From the NCBI GenBank assembly GCA_016860845.1, contig BOKF01000052.1:1-56886 (forward strand): a stretch of 56,886 nt of DNA, read 5' to 3'. Both the position numbers and the translations under genes were made by a program. Below are positions 43,145 through 51,931 of the stretch, piece by piece (within the stretch, counting starts at the first letter, position 1; each line of letters starts with the position of its first letter). This DNA is from Chloroflexota bacterium. Lineage in GTDB: Bacteria > Chloroflexota > Anaerolineae > 4572-78 > J111. The notes beneath the pieces were generated by a model. It did no database searches. It had not been told where the DNA came from and saw only the letters and a program-made list of their open reading frames with translations.

Positions 43145-44890
43145 ATGCAATACCCTTTAGGCACCGCCGAGGCGCACCTGGGACCACCAGGCGACCTTTG
43201 GCTCCGGGGCAGGCTCACCTGCCCGGAGACCGCCGAAAGAAGTCAGAATCTTCCGAAGGTGAAAAGATTGATAGTAGCTGGCTGGCGTTCCCCTTTCTTT
43301 TATGTCATCTTGACGGTTTATTTGCTGGCTGGAGTCTTATTTGCCACCTTGACGCCCGACTGGCAGGCCCCCGACGAACCAGCCCACTTCAATTACGTGC
43401 ATTTTCTATCCATCCAGAGCGGCTTTCCGGAATTGGTGAGCCGCTGCTACAACCAGGCTTACTTGGAACGGCTGAAATCGCAACGCTTTCCGCCTGAACT
43501 CCCGCTGGACACTGTTTGCTATGAGTTCCACCAGCCACCGCTGTATTACCTGCTGGCGACCCCCATTTTTATCGTAAGCGGCGGCTCCCTGCTGGCTCTG
43601 CGCTTATTCTCGGTGATACTAGGGGCCGGGGTTGTCGGTCTGGCTTACTTTATTGCCCTAACGATTTTTCCCGGCCGGATGGCAATTGCCTATGGTACCA
43701 TGGCCTTTGTCGCCTTTGTGCCGATGCACGCGGCCATGCTCGCATCTGTCAACAACGATGCCCTGGCCGAACTGATTCTGGCCGGCCTGCTGCTGCTCTT
43801 AATTCGGCGCTTGGGGGTCGAGGACCGGGCTTCCACCCGCCGCGATGTTACGCTGGGAGTGCTTCTGGGGCTGGGTTTGATTACCAAAACGACCATCTAC
43901 ATTGCCGTCCCGCTGACGGCGGTGACGTTAGGGTTGGCCGCAGTTAAAGCGGCGAGGAGGCGGGGAGGTGGAGAAGTAGACGAAATGTCGCCATCCAGGG
44001 GCGTTGAGTTTCAGCAAACTCAAAGGTGTCCGAACCGGGTAAACGGGTCGCTTCTGATTAAACAAACAGGGCTTATCTTTGGCTTGGCGTTGGTTATCGC
44101 GCTGCCGTGGTACATCCGTAACGCCGTACTCTATGGTAATTTTGACCTGCTGGGGTTGGGCCGGCACAATGCTGTGGTGGTCGGCCAACTGCGGACGGCT
44201 GATTATGTGGCCGAGGCCGGCTGGCCCACTTACCTCTATAACTTTGTGACGGTCACCTTTCAGAGCTTTTGGGGCCAGTTCGGCTGGATGGCCGTTCCTA
44301 TGAGCCAGCGAGTCTACCTGGCCTTGACTTTGCTCACCCTGGCAGCGCTGGGGGGACTGGTCGGATTTTGGACTGCCCATCTGATGGGCGTGGATTTGAG
44401 CTTTGGGAAAGACGTATCCTCATCCAGCGCACTACGCACTACGCACTACGCACCAAGCACCAAGCAGTTCCAGGCTTTGCTCTTAATGGCCCTGACCATC
44501 GGCTTGATGCTCCTTGGCTATGTCTGGTACAACCTGGAATTCGTGCAGTTTCAGGGGCGTTATCTCTTTCCGGCGCTGATACCGCTCGGTATTTTTTTCT
44601 CGATGGGGCTATCTGTTGCCTTCTCGCCGCGCTGGGCCTGGCTGCTGGCCGGGAGCCTGGCGCTGCTGGCCATGGGGTGGTTGGCGGTCACCCCGCTCCG
44701 GCAAGGGGAGATAGATAAATGGGCGCTGCTGTTAGTTGGGCTGGCCGTGGTGTTCGCGGTGGGACGAGCCTGGCTGGCGTCTCGCTGGCCGGTTCCGGCC
44801 TCCTGGCTGCTGACGGCAGTCTACGCTGGTCTGGCCGGGCTGACGCTGCTCAGCCCTTTCTGGTATATCATCCCTTATCTCTCCCCCTGA
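43145..44890 (+). CDS. Membrane glycosyltransferase, GT-C / PMT-like
   Basis: Integral membrane protein of up to 581 residues with about 11 helices. The first outer loop has the acidic motif of GT-C enzymes in DWQAPDEPAHFNYVHFL, placed just after the first helix, and WYIRNAVLYGNFDLLG later. Substrates are probably polyprenyl-phosphate sugars. Start choice is uncertain: ATG 43145 opens 38 residues unlike the family, over a strong hairpin (43202-43228); GTG 43259 (VKRLIVAGW) may be the true start. Two cytoplasmic loops (about residues 275-305 and 425-442) are encoded by palindromic or heptamer repeat DNA, an unusual feature. Confidence 0.82.
   Translation: MQYPLGTAEAHLGPPGDLWLRGRLTCPETAERSQNLPKVKRLIVAGWRSPFFYVILTVYLLAGVLFATLTPDWQAPDEPAHFNYVHFLSIQSGFPELVSRCYNQAYLERLKSQRFPPELPLDTVCYEFHQPPLYYLLATPIFIVSGGSLLALRLFSVILGAGVVGLAYFIALTIFPGRMAIAYGTMAFVAFVPMHAAMLASVNNDALAELILAGLLLLLIRRLGVEDRASTRRDVTLGVLLGLGLITKTTIYIAVPLTAVTLGLAAVKAARRRGGGEVDEMSPSRGVEFQQTQRCPNRVNGSLLIKQTGLIFGLALVIALPWYIRNAVLYGNFDLLGLGRHNAVVVGQLRTADYVAEAGWPTYLYNFVTVTFQSFWGQFGWMAVPMSQRVYLALTLLTLAALGGLVGFWTAHLMGVDLSFGKDVSSSSALRTTHYAPSTKQFQALLLMALTIGLMLLGYVWYNLEFVQFQGRYLFPALIPLGIFFSMGLSVAFSPRWAWLLAGSLALLAMGWLAVTPLRQGEIDKWALLLVGLAVVFAVGRAWLASRWPVPASWLLTAVYAGLAGLTLLSPFWYIIPYLSP
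43202..43228. repeat. GC-rich hairpin at the start of the glycosyltransferase gene
   Basis: CTCCGGGGCAGG faces CCTGCCCGGAG, loop CTCA. Located between two possible start codons; favours the later start (GTG 43259). Confidence 0.6.
44004..44023. repeat. Palindrome inside glycosyltransferase gene
   Basis: TTGAGTTT, CAGC, AAACTCAA: perfect eight-base stem translated as part of a polar loop insertion. Confidence 0.65.
44428..44467. repeat. Heptamer-word repeat inside glycosyltransferase gene
   Basis: GCACTAC three times, then AAGCACC words, in frame; encodes SALRTTHYAPSTKQ in a loop between helices. One-sided, without the complementary half. Confidence 0.8.
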
Positions 44891-44913
44891 ATGGGGGGTG
44901 GACGAGATTGAAA

Positions 44914-45525
44914 ATGGCGAAAACGAAATTTTACGTGGTTTGGACAGGCCGAAAACCGGGTATCTACCGAAGCTGGGCTGAATGCGCCGCCGAGGTGAAT
45001 GGATTTCCGGGGGCCAAGTATAAATCCTTTGAAACCGAAAGAGAGGCCAGGGAGGCTCTGGGGCAGGACTGGCAGCAACACATCGGAGTCAAACCCTCGT
45101 CCCTCAGCTTGCCGCCGGAAGTGATTGCCGATAGCTGGTCGGTGGATGCGGCCTGTGACGGCAGCCCGGGCAACCTGGAGTATCGCGGGGTGGAAACAGG
45201 CAGCGGCCGAGAACTATTTCACGTCGGCCCTATTCCCAATGGCACCAATAACCTGGGTGAGTTCCTGGCGATTGTGCATGCCCTGTCGCTGCTAAAAAAG
45301 CAAGGCAAATCAAGCCCGGTTTACTCGGATTCGCGCATTGCCCGGAACTGGGTGAAGGAGAAACAGGCCCGCTCTCAACTGCCCAGGAATGAGCAAACTG
45401 CCGAAGTTTGGGCACGGGTGGATCGAGCCTTACAGTGGCTTGAGGATAACCGCTACTCTAATGCCATCCTGGAGTGGAAAACAGAAGCGTGGGGCGAAAA
45501 CAGAGCTGATTTTGGGAGAAAATGA
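44914..45525 (+). CDS. Ribonuclease H with N-terminal viroplasmin domain
   Basis: About 203 residues. The first 50 residues match the caulimovirus viroplasmin / RNase HI N-terminal hybrid-binding domain: KFYVVWTGRKPGIYRSWAEC then VNGFPGAKYKSFETEREA. A catalytic RNase H domain follows: acidic DAACDGSPGNLEY, the Glu in NNLGEFLAIVHALSLLKK, YSDSRIARNWVK, and the final D of RADFGRK. It degrades the RNA strand of RNA-DNA hybrids. ATG 44914 is used because the longer frame (from 44719) lies inside the preceding gene and adds unrelated residues. Confidence 0.9.
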   Translation: MAKTKFYVVWTGRKPGIYRSWAECAAEVNGFPGAKYKSFETEREAREALGQDWQQHIGVKPSSLSLPPEVIADSWSVDAACDGSPGNLEYRGVETGSGRELFHVGPIPNGTNNLGEFLAIVHALSLLKKQGKSSPVYSDSRIARNWVKEKQARSQLPRNEQTAEVWARVDRALQWLEDNRYSNAILEWKTEAWGENRADFGRK

Positions 45526-45531
45526 GCTGTA

Positions 45532-45565
45532 AAAACCGCAGAGGTTTCAAAAACCTGTGCGGTTT
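45532..45565. terminator. Hairpin between converging genes
   Basis: AAACCGCAGAGGTTT / AAACCTGTGCGGTTT with one mismatch, just after the RNase H stop; likely stops transcription from both sides, though the T tail is short. Confidence 0.6.
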
Positions 45566-45635
45566 CATGCCCAAAAATTGGGACGCACTCGCTGAGTAAC
45601 TTGTCTCGGCGGTCGGTCGGAGGCTGGTCAAATTG

Positions 45636-47972
45636 TTACCAAAAATTTAGCCACCGTGGCAAGTGTCGCTTGAACACGGCTTTGACCATCTCCGGGTGGA
45701 GGCGGCGCCAGGCGAGGTCGCTTTCATAAACCATCGTCGTGGCGGAGTTAGCCCCGCTTTCCGGCCTTGAGGCAGGGGCTGGGCTAAAGAGCTGGTGCAC
45801 ATAACCATCCGTAATTAGCTCGATTTCATGCTGGCGGCTGGGCAGCCGGCGCTGCAACAGGGCGGCATGTTCATACGGGGTTTGCCAGGGACGGATCGCA
45901 GCGCCCATCCAGGCGGCGAGCTGGACCATGCGCTCATAAAGTTTGAGAAAATCCCCGGCTGGTTTGATCTGGCGCTGCCACCACAGCGCTCCTGCTGCCA
46001 GTACTGCCAGCAGGATGACCCCTAAAGTGATGCTCCCCCAACTTATAACCGAACGAGAAATGCTAATTTGAGCGCCCAGCCAGGGAATATTGAGGGTAAA
46101 AGGCAGCGACGAGACATCTGCGCTTTGTTCAAGCAGCTCCTCGTTTGGCCGTTCCGGCATTTCCCGCCGGCCGGGCATGCCATCGAGGGGAGAAGGCGAA
46201 AACGGGCCGCCGGCTGTATCAGCCGGCTCAACCGGACGGACAATGCCCGGTTGGGACGCAGTCGGTTCAAACTCGATCCAACCGTAATGGGGGAAATAAA
46301 CTTCGACCCAGGAGTGGGCATCGGCGTTGACCACATGATAGGCATTTAGCTCCGGATCGAAGGTACCCTGGGCAAAACCGACGGCAAAGCGAGCCGGAAT
46401 ATCCAGGGAGCGCAGCATCACAATCATAGCCGAGGCGTAATAGTCACAATAGGCTTCTTTGGCCTCAAAAATGATGTAATCTACGCGGTCAACGCCGGGG
46501 GGTGGGGAGGTCAGCTTTTCGTTATACTTAAGTTCGCGGCGCAGGTAGGTTTCGATAGCCCGGGCTTTGTCAAAAGCGTTGTCATAGGGACTGGTCAGCT
46601 CGTGGGCCAGGTCGCGGGTGCGCTCGGTGACGGTATCCGGCAGTTGCAGGTAACGAGCAACCCACTCAGGATAATCGCTGCCTGCTGCCTGGAGTTGGCT
46701 AATGCTGGCCTGGCTGGCTGCCGAGACGACCTGATAACTTTCGCCGCTGTCTACGGCGGTGTTGCTGCGGATGTAGGTAATATCCTCTACCCAGGGTTCG
46801 CCATTATCAGGCCAGATGGGCCGGTCCACCTGCGCCACTTGTTGGCTGGAGAGGGCATTGAAGGTAACTTTACTGGTTCGATCAAGGCCAATGACCTGGC
46901 CCATAGCATAAAGCACGGTTGCTTGGTCGCGGTAGAAGGTGTAAGTTTGGGTCACCGGTACGCGGGCCTCAAAGAGAGGCAGTGATAAGGTGTCGCCGGG
47001 ACCAAAGCCGGCGCTGTCGGAGTCGTTGTTACGCCAGCCATAGCCGCTGTATTCGTCATACACGGTGGCCCGCCAATAACGACCTGGCCCTTCAATTTTG
47101 ACGTTCATCACCGGCTCATTGGTCAGGCGGCGCGGCCCGCCCAGGTTGAGCGACGTCCCAAAGCCGTCCACAAAGCCCGTATCCTTGTAATTCAAATCGG
47201 CAAAGAGACGATTCCACTCGCCCTGAACCTCACTCCAGGAACCTTGAAATTCATCCAGCAGCCCCAAGGAGCGGGCGCTGGCAATAGGCGGCATCAGCCA
47301 AGCCAGAGCGATGACCAGGGCCGAGAAGATAAAGCCATCCCGCAGAAAGTCAAAGCTGATATCGGGCCTGAAGAAGACACCCTCAGCCCGCCACTGGGCT
47401 TCTTGCTTGAACAGGTTAAAGCGAATCGCCAGCAGCAGTGACAGCAGGATGAAAATCAGAAACCAGAAGGTGATGTCGTTGGGGGCATAGTAGAGATTGA
47501 TGAGCAGCACCAGGCCGCCTGGTACAATCGCCTGCCAAACTCGGCCCGACCGGAACAGGAACCACAGGGTCAGGTAGCCCATGCCCCACACGATGACGCC
47601 CATCTGCAGGATGAACATCATGTTGTCGTAGCTGGTGCCGCCCTGGATGGCCTGGTTGTACCAATAGTCCAGGCGGAAGACCAGATTTTGCCAGCGTTCC
47701 AGCCAGGTGTAACGCTCCGGTAACAGCCGGCTGGTAATCCAGAACGACCAGGAAACGCCGATAATAATGCTAAAAATATGGGCGATAACGCCCGGCAACA
47801 GGCTGCGAGCCAGCATCAGCCCGACGATAATTGAACCCAGGCCCACAAAAGTGACAATATTAAGACCCTCCGTCCAGCCGGTTGCGCCCACTGCCCAGGT
47901 GACGGTCATCACCAGGGCCGCAGCGAGCAGGACGACGGATTTGGAGCGGTCTACGCTGAGACGTTTATCCAT
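45636..47972 (-). CDS. Transglutaminase-like membrane protein (second copy)
   Basis: 778 residues, same architecture as the protein at 39761-42124: several N-terminal helices, an extracytoplasmic transglutaminase domain with catalytic Cys in KEAYCDYYASAMIVMLRSLD and His in NADAHSWVEVYFPHYGWIEF, again Glu in place of Asp before PT, a Pro-rich segment, one helix (residues about 650-675) and a C-terminal DUF4129-like part. It follows the penicillin-binding protein gene by 116 bases on the same strand, so it may share its transcript. This pairing supports a role in the cell envelope. Confidence 0.88.
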   Translation of the reverse strand: MDKRLSVDRSKSVVLLAAALVMTVTWAVGATGWTEGLNIVTFVGLGSIIVGLMLARSLLPGVIAHIFSIIIGVSWSFWITSRLLPERYTWLERWQNLVFRLDYWYNQAIQGGTSYDNMMFILQMGVIVWGMGYLTLWFLFRSGRVWQAIVPGGLVLLINLYYAPNDITFWFLIFILLSLLLAIRFNLFKQEAQWRAEGVFFRPDISFDFLRDGFIFSALVIALAWLMPPIASARSLGLLDEFQGSWSEVQGEWNRLFADLNYKDTGFVDGFGTSLNLGGPRRLTNEPVMNVKIEGPGRYWRATVYDEYSGYGWRNNDSDSAGFGPGDTLSLPLFEARVPVTQTYTFYRDQATVLYAMGQVIGLDRTSKVTFNALSSQQVAQVDRPIWPDNGEPWVEDITYIRSNTAVDSGESYQVVSAASQASISQLQAAGSDYPEWVARYLQLPDTVTERTRDLAHELTSPYDNAFDKARAIETYLRRELKYNEKLTSPPPGVDRVDYIIFEAKEAYCDYYASAMIVMLRSLDIPARFAVGFAQGTFDPELNAYHVVNADAHSWVEVYFPHYGWIEFEPTASQPGIVRPVEPADTAGGPFSPSPLDGMPGRREMPERPNEELLEQSADVSSLPFTLNIPWLGAQISISRSVISWGSITLGVILLAVLAAGALWWQRQIKPAGDFLKLYERMVQLAAWMGAAIRPWQTPYEHAALLQRRLPSRQHEIELITDGYVHQLFSPAPASRPESGANSATTMVYESDLAWRRLHPEMVKAVFKRHLPRWLNFW

Positions 47973-48088
47973 ACCGTTTGTTTTCCTATTCCAATTTGAT
48001 CAGTCCGTAACTATTTATTCTTAACCTAAAAGACTAAAGGAACATTAAAAATTGAGCGTGCTTTTGGGGCTAGTTGGCCTCTTTAGAG

Positions 48089-51000
48089 TTAGTTGACCGT
48101 AGGCGTCATTGTCTCCTGCACCGCCGGTCCGAGGGTGGTTGTGGGCGTCTCGGTAGGCACCTCGGGTGTAGGGGTCTCGGTGGGCAGTTCAGGAGTCGGA
48201 GTCTCAGTCGGAGTGGCGCTGGGCGGGATGGGCGTGTCGGTAGGCACTTCGGGGACAGGCGTATTGGTCGGCGGCTGGACAGTCGGCGTCTCGGTAGGGG
48301 GGACAATCGTCGGCATGACGGTCGGGGTGTCGGCCACGGGGAGCGGTGTGTCGGTGGGGGCGGGCGTCGAAGTGGCGGCGTTGTCCACCAGCACCCGGAC
48401 TTTGGCGTCAAAAGCGCCGCCGCTTTGATCGAACACGACCAGGCGCAGGGTGTAAGGTCCATTTTCTACCTGGGTCGTATCCAGCGTACCCAAAACGCCC
48501 TGCTCCACAATCTGGCTGACCGGCCCCACGGCCAAGGCAAACTCCGCCGGGTTGGTGCCTTTCCCTACCTCGATTTGATAGTGGGAAAAATTGGCCGCCG
48601 TAGCCGAGCCTTCCAGGGTAATCACGCCGCGTACTGACGCCCCATCCAGCGGGCTGGTAATCCCGGCGAAAATATTGGTCGAGGGACAGTACTGCTCCGG
48701 CGGCTGCTCAATGCCCTGGCTCATGGCCCAGGCTCGCCCATCCTCGCCTGGGTAAACCCGGAAATATTTCTCCTCGACATTGGCCCGGCAAAATTCGTTG
48801 GCCCGCAGGCCGGTGTTGCGGTCAATGGCAATCAATTGGTGAATATCATGTTCTGGACCCAATGGCGGCTGGTCCTTGAAGAAAATTTCCTTCTTGCGCT
48901 GGGGGCAGACCGGGCTGGGAATCGTGCCGGAGTCGGCGCAGATTTCCAGCTCGACGATGGTTGGCGGGCGGGTAAAGTCGCGCACCGGCAGCCCTTCGTG
49001 GGCGCGTTCCATAAAGTTATGCCAGATTGGCCCCGCCCCAGCCAGGCCGCTGACGTTAATCATCGGCGTATTATCGGCATTGCCAACCCAGACCCCGGTG
49101 ACAATATCGGGGGTAAAGCCCATGGTCCAATTATCTTTATAGTCATTGGTAGTGCCAGTTTTGGCTGCCGCGGGCCGGGAAAGGTGGAGGGCGCTGTTAG
49201 GGCCAAACGTCAGGGAGCGAGCTTCGTTGTCGGCCAGGATGTTGGTGATGAGATACGCGTGTTCCGGGCGCAGCACCTGGCGCGGCTGGGGACGGGCCGG
49301 CTCGATAACCCGGCCAAAGCTGTCGGTGATACTCAGGATAGCCGTCGGCGGAACCTGTACCCCGCCGTTAGCTATGGCCTGGTATGCGCCAGTCAGTTCC
49401 ACCAGCGGGACTTCCCCCGCGCCCAGGGTCAAAGCCAGGCCGTAATCATTGCGGGTCAGGGTCGTGATCCCCAGGCGAGCGATCATCTCCTTGAGGGTGT
49501 CCACGCCGATCACTTGCAGCGTTTTCACCGGGGGGATATTAAAAGAATTGGCCAGGGCATAGCGCAGCAGCACCGGCCCGTGAAATTTGTCGTCATAATT
49601 TTTGGGCTTGTAAACGCCGCCCGCGCCGTCGGGATACTCCACCGGCGTGTCCATGAGCAGGCTGCTGGGCGTCCAGTTCAGCCGTTCAAAAGCGGCCAGG
49701 TAGGTCAACGGCTTGATGGCTGAGCCGGGCTGGCGCGGGCTGGTGGCCAGGTTGACCTGTCCATCAATAGCCTCATCCCGGAAATCTTTGCTGCCGACCA
49801 TAGCCAGGATCTGACCGGTGCTGGTATCCATCGCCACCAATGCGCCGCTGCTTACATTGCGCCCGGCCAGGGCATCTACCTGGTTGCGCACCTCCTCTTC
49901 GGCAATGGCTTGCAGGCGGGGGTTGAGGGTGGTCTGGACACGCAGGCCGGCCTGGTAGATGTAGTCCGGCGGGACAATCTTCTCCAACTCCTGGCGCACA
50001 TAGGTGACAAAGTGCGGGGCTTGCATGGAGAAGCCAACCGGCTGGAATTGGAGTTCGGTTCGGGCGGCTTCATCAGCCTGAGCCTGGCTGATGGCCTGAG
50101 CTTCGACCATGAGCCGCAGCACGTCCGCCTGGCGGGCCTTGGCCCCTTCCGGGTTGGTGTAGGGGTCGTGGAGAGCCGGGGATTGGGGCAGGCCGGCCAG
50201 CATGCTCGCCTCGGCCAGGGTTAGGTCTTTGGCTTTTTTGCCGAAATACGTTTCTGAAGCAGCCTCGATGCCGTAGGCCAGGTTGCCGTAATAAATCTGG
50301 TTGAGGTAAATTTCCAGGATTTGCTGTTTGCTGTACTGCCGGTTAATTTCGACGGCCAGGACCGCCTCTTTGATTTTGCGGGAGAAGGACTGCTCGGTGC
50401 GCTCCTCGGGGGTCAGCAGCACGTTGCGGGCCAACTGCTGGGTAATGGTGCTGCCGCCGGAAACAATTTCGCCCTCGGTCAGGTTGTAGTAGACAGCCCG
50501 CACCACCGCAATCGGATCAACCCCCACATTGGAAAAAAAGAAACGATCTTCGGTGGCGACGGTGGCATTGATCAGGTCAGGCGAAATCTGGTCAAGCGTG
50601 ACAATCGTGCGCCGCCCGCCGCTGGGGTCAATGATTTCCCAGAGCAGGTTGCCGTCCCGGTCAAGAATTTGGGTGGTGGCAAATTGGATCCGTCGCGCCA
50701 GCAGTTCCTCGGCAGAGGGTAACTGCGAGGCAATCCAAACATAACCGACCATGCCCACGGCCAGGAGCAGCATGCCTCCGACGAGGCCCAAAATCAAGAC
50801 CGCCGCCAATAAGCGGCCGATTCCCACCCGCTTCCGTGGCGGAGGCGGCGGAGGTGCCTGAAACACGGTTGGGGCAGGGGCGTGGTAGGTAGGTTGAGCC
50901 AGTCGCGGTTGAACAGGCGGGGGGTCCCAGGCCGAGCGCCGCCGGGCAGCCGGAGCTGGTGGCTGGGGGCGGTTCGGCCTGGTATCGTGGCCAGGTTGAG

Positions 51001-51136
51001 CCGGTTTCTGCGACGAGAGCCAGGTGCGATCCGGGTCGTCAGGCCGGCGGATGGGCCGGGTCTGCTCATTATCACGATTATTGGGCGGGGTGGATCTCCC
51101 AGAGCGGTCTGTATTTGGGTCGTTAATTTCTGTCAT
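48089..51136 (-). CDS. Class A penicillin-binding protein (PBP1A family)
   Basis: Bifunctional peptidoglycan synthase, 1015 residues. A Pro/Arg-rich cytoplasmic N-terminus (1 to about 110) is followed by one transmembrane helix (about 110-137). The GT51 domain has the catalytic Glu in VATEDRFFFSNVGVDP and GGSTITQQLARN. The transpeptidase has the nucleophile motif PGSAIKPLTYL, SFN in YALANSFN and AAKTGTTNDYKDNW. The C-terminus has a beta domain and an about 90-residue Thr/Pro repeat tail (TPTPE-like units, encoded by 48100-48360). Its own promoter lies upstream with a long inverted repeat in the leader. Confidence 0.95.
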   Translation of the reverse strand: MTEINDPNTDRSGRSTPPNNRDNEQTRPIRRPDDPDRTWLSSQKPAQPGHDTRPNRPQPPAPAARRRSAWDPPPVQPRLAQPTYHAPAPTVFQAPPPPPPRKRVGIGRLLAAVLILGLVGGMLLLAVGMVGYVWIASQLPSAEELLARRIQFATTQILDRDGNLLWEIIDPSGGRRTIVTLDQISPDLINATVATEDRFFFSNVGVDPIAVVRAVYYNLTEGEIVSGGSTITQQLARNVLLTPEERTEQSFSRKIKEAVLAVEINRQYSKQQILEIYLNQIYYGNLAYGIEAASETYFGKKAKDLTLAEASMLAGLPQSPALHDPYTNPEGAKARQADVLRLMVEAQAISQAQADEAARTELQFQPVGFSMQAPHFVTYVRQELEKIVPPDYIYQAGLRVQTTLNPRLQAIAEEEVRNQVDALAGRNVSSGALVAMDTSTGQILAMVGSKDFRDEAIDGQVNLATSPRQPGSAIKPLTYLAAFERLNWTPSSLLMDTPVEYPDGAGGVYKPKNYDDKFHGPVLLRYALANSFNIPPVKTLQVIGVDTLKEMIARLGITTLTRNDYGLALTLGAGEVPLVELTGAYQAIANGGVQVPPTAILSITDSFGRVIEPARPQPRQVLRPEHAYLITNILADNEARSLTFGPNSALHLSRPAAAKTGTTNDYKDNWTMGFTPDIVTGVWVGNADNTPMINVSGLAGAGPIWHNFMERAHEGLPVRDFTRPPTIVELEICADSGTIPSPVCPQRKKEIFFKDQPPLGPEHDIHQLIAIDRNTGLRANEFCRANVEEKYFRVYPGEDGRAWAMSQGIEQPPEQYCPSTNIFAGITSPLDGASVRGVITLEGSATAANFSHYQIEVGKGTNPAEFALAVGPVSQIVEQGVLGTLDTTQVENGPYTLRLVVFDQSGGAFDAKVRVLVDNAATSTPAPTDTPLPVADTPTVMPTIVPPTETPTVQPPTNTPVPEVPTDTPIPPSATPTETPTPELPTETPTPEVPTETPTTTLGPAVQETMTPTVN

Positions 51137-51154
51137 GCCGTAACTACTGGCTAA

Positions 51155-51231
51155 AGGTGACTGGCACTTGGTTAGCCCTAAACTTTGCTGTTCTCAATGG
51201 TCTTGCCAAAGGAGAAAAGTGCCAGTCACCT
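51155..51231. repeat. 15-base inverted repeat in the PBP leader
   Basis: AGGTGACTGGCACTT (51155-51169) and its exact reverse complement (51217-51231), 47 bases apart. Both lie in the predicted 125-base mRNA leader. Confidence 0.85.
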
Positions 51232-51268
51232 GAATAGTATGTCATGCTGACTATAACACCTGCGAGGG

Positions 51269-51296
51269 ATTATAGCTTCGGGGGGCAGGGTGTCAA
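51269..51296 (-). promoter_or_regulatory. Promoter of the penicillin-binding protein gene
   Basis: Minus-strand TTGACA (51291-51296), 16 bases, TATAAT (51269-51274). Confidence 0.85.
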
Positions 51297-51301
51297 TAAA
51301 T

Positions 51302-51331
51302 AAAAAAAGGGTACAGTTTTTGACCATACCC
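51302..51331 (-). terminator. Terminator after infA
   Basis: GGGTA...TACCC stem with an inner GGT/AC pairing, then seven T residues on the minus strand, directly before the PBP promoter. Confidence 0.7.
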
Positions 51332-51377
51332 AGGATGATATGCAAGATAGAGCAGTAGAGGCTATTGTTGGGAGGAG

Positions 51378-51650
51378 TTATTCTTCTGCCATTTCATCTT
51401 CCATCGCCCGGCCGGCAGCCGTGTTGCTCTTATAGCGATAGATGATGCGCCCTCGATCCAGATCATAAAGGGACAGTTCCACCCGCACTTTGTCGCCCAA
51501 CAAAACGCGGATGTAAAATCTTCTCATTTTGCCGGACAAATAGGCCAAAACGGTGTGGCCATTTTCTAACTTAACTTTGAAGCTCGTGTTGGGCAGGGCC
51601 TCGACGATCGTCCCCTCCAACACCAGTTTCTCTTTAGTAACATCAGCCAT
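51378..51650 (-). CDS. infA: Translation initiation factor IF-1 with C-terminal extension
   Basis: OB-fold protein that binds the 30S A site, 90 residues. The core follows IF-1 closely: [20 protein letters not shown], then [18 protein letters not shown] and [14 protein letters not shown]. It has about 18 additional residues at the C-terminus ending EDEMAEE, acidic, beyond the usual 72. GGGAG precedes ATG 51650; an upstream frame is ignored. It is a single-gene unit with its own promoter and terminator, away from ribosomal protein genes, so it may be a second copy; this cannot be checked in the window. Confidence 0.93.
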   Translation of the reverse strand: MADVTKEKLVLEGTIVEALPNTSFKVKLENGHTVLAYLSGKMRRFYIRVLLGDKVRVELSLYDLDRGRIIYRYKSNTAAGRAMEDEMAEE

Positions 51651-51765
51651 ACAAGCTCCCTTCTCCAATTGGACTTCTATCAATAACCGAGGCGCTGACA
51701 GCCCTCGGAGTCGGTAAAAATTTAACAACCAAATGAATTTTTGGTATTTTTTGATTGACCTCCCT

Positions 51766-51794
51766 ATTTTAGCAGACAGGTATACCCTTGTCAA
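51766..51794 (-). promoter_or_regulatory. Promoter of infA
   Basis: Minus-strand TTGACA (51789-51794), 17 bases, TAAAAT (51766-51771); leader of about 110 bases. Confidence 0.8.
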
Positions 51795-51800
51795 TTAATA

Positions 51801-51863
51801 GAAGAGGGGAGAAAATGGAAAGTTGGAGGAGTGGGCGATCCACCAGCCTTCCAACCTCTCCTT
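51801..51863. repeat. Octamer-word palindrome (GGAAGGTT type)
   Basis: GGAAAGTTGGAGGAGTGG faces CCAGCCTTCCAACC; it lies between the divergent infA and surface-protein promoters. Confidence 0.75.
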
Positions 51864-51890
51864 TGAAATCCACTGAAGCAGGCCTATAAT
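51863..51890 (+). promoter_or_regulatory. Promoter of the Thr/Pro-rich protein gene
   Basis: TTGAAA (51863-51868), 16 bases, TATAAT (51885-51890); 35 bases to the start codon. Confidence 0.75.
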
Positions 51891-51931
51891 TGGCATCCCT
51901 TATCCATTACTCTGGAGCAGAAAGCGTAAAA

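Noticed and set aside
44719..44913. Longer RNase H start
   Set aside because: It lies inside the glycosyltransferase gene and adds residues unrelated to the viroplasmin domain.
48093..48637. Plus-strand frame rich in Val/Gly/Ser opposite the penicillin-binding protein tail
   Set aside because: It is the antisense of the Thr/Pro repeat tail; repeats on one strand always produce such frames.
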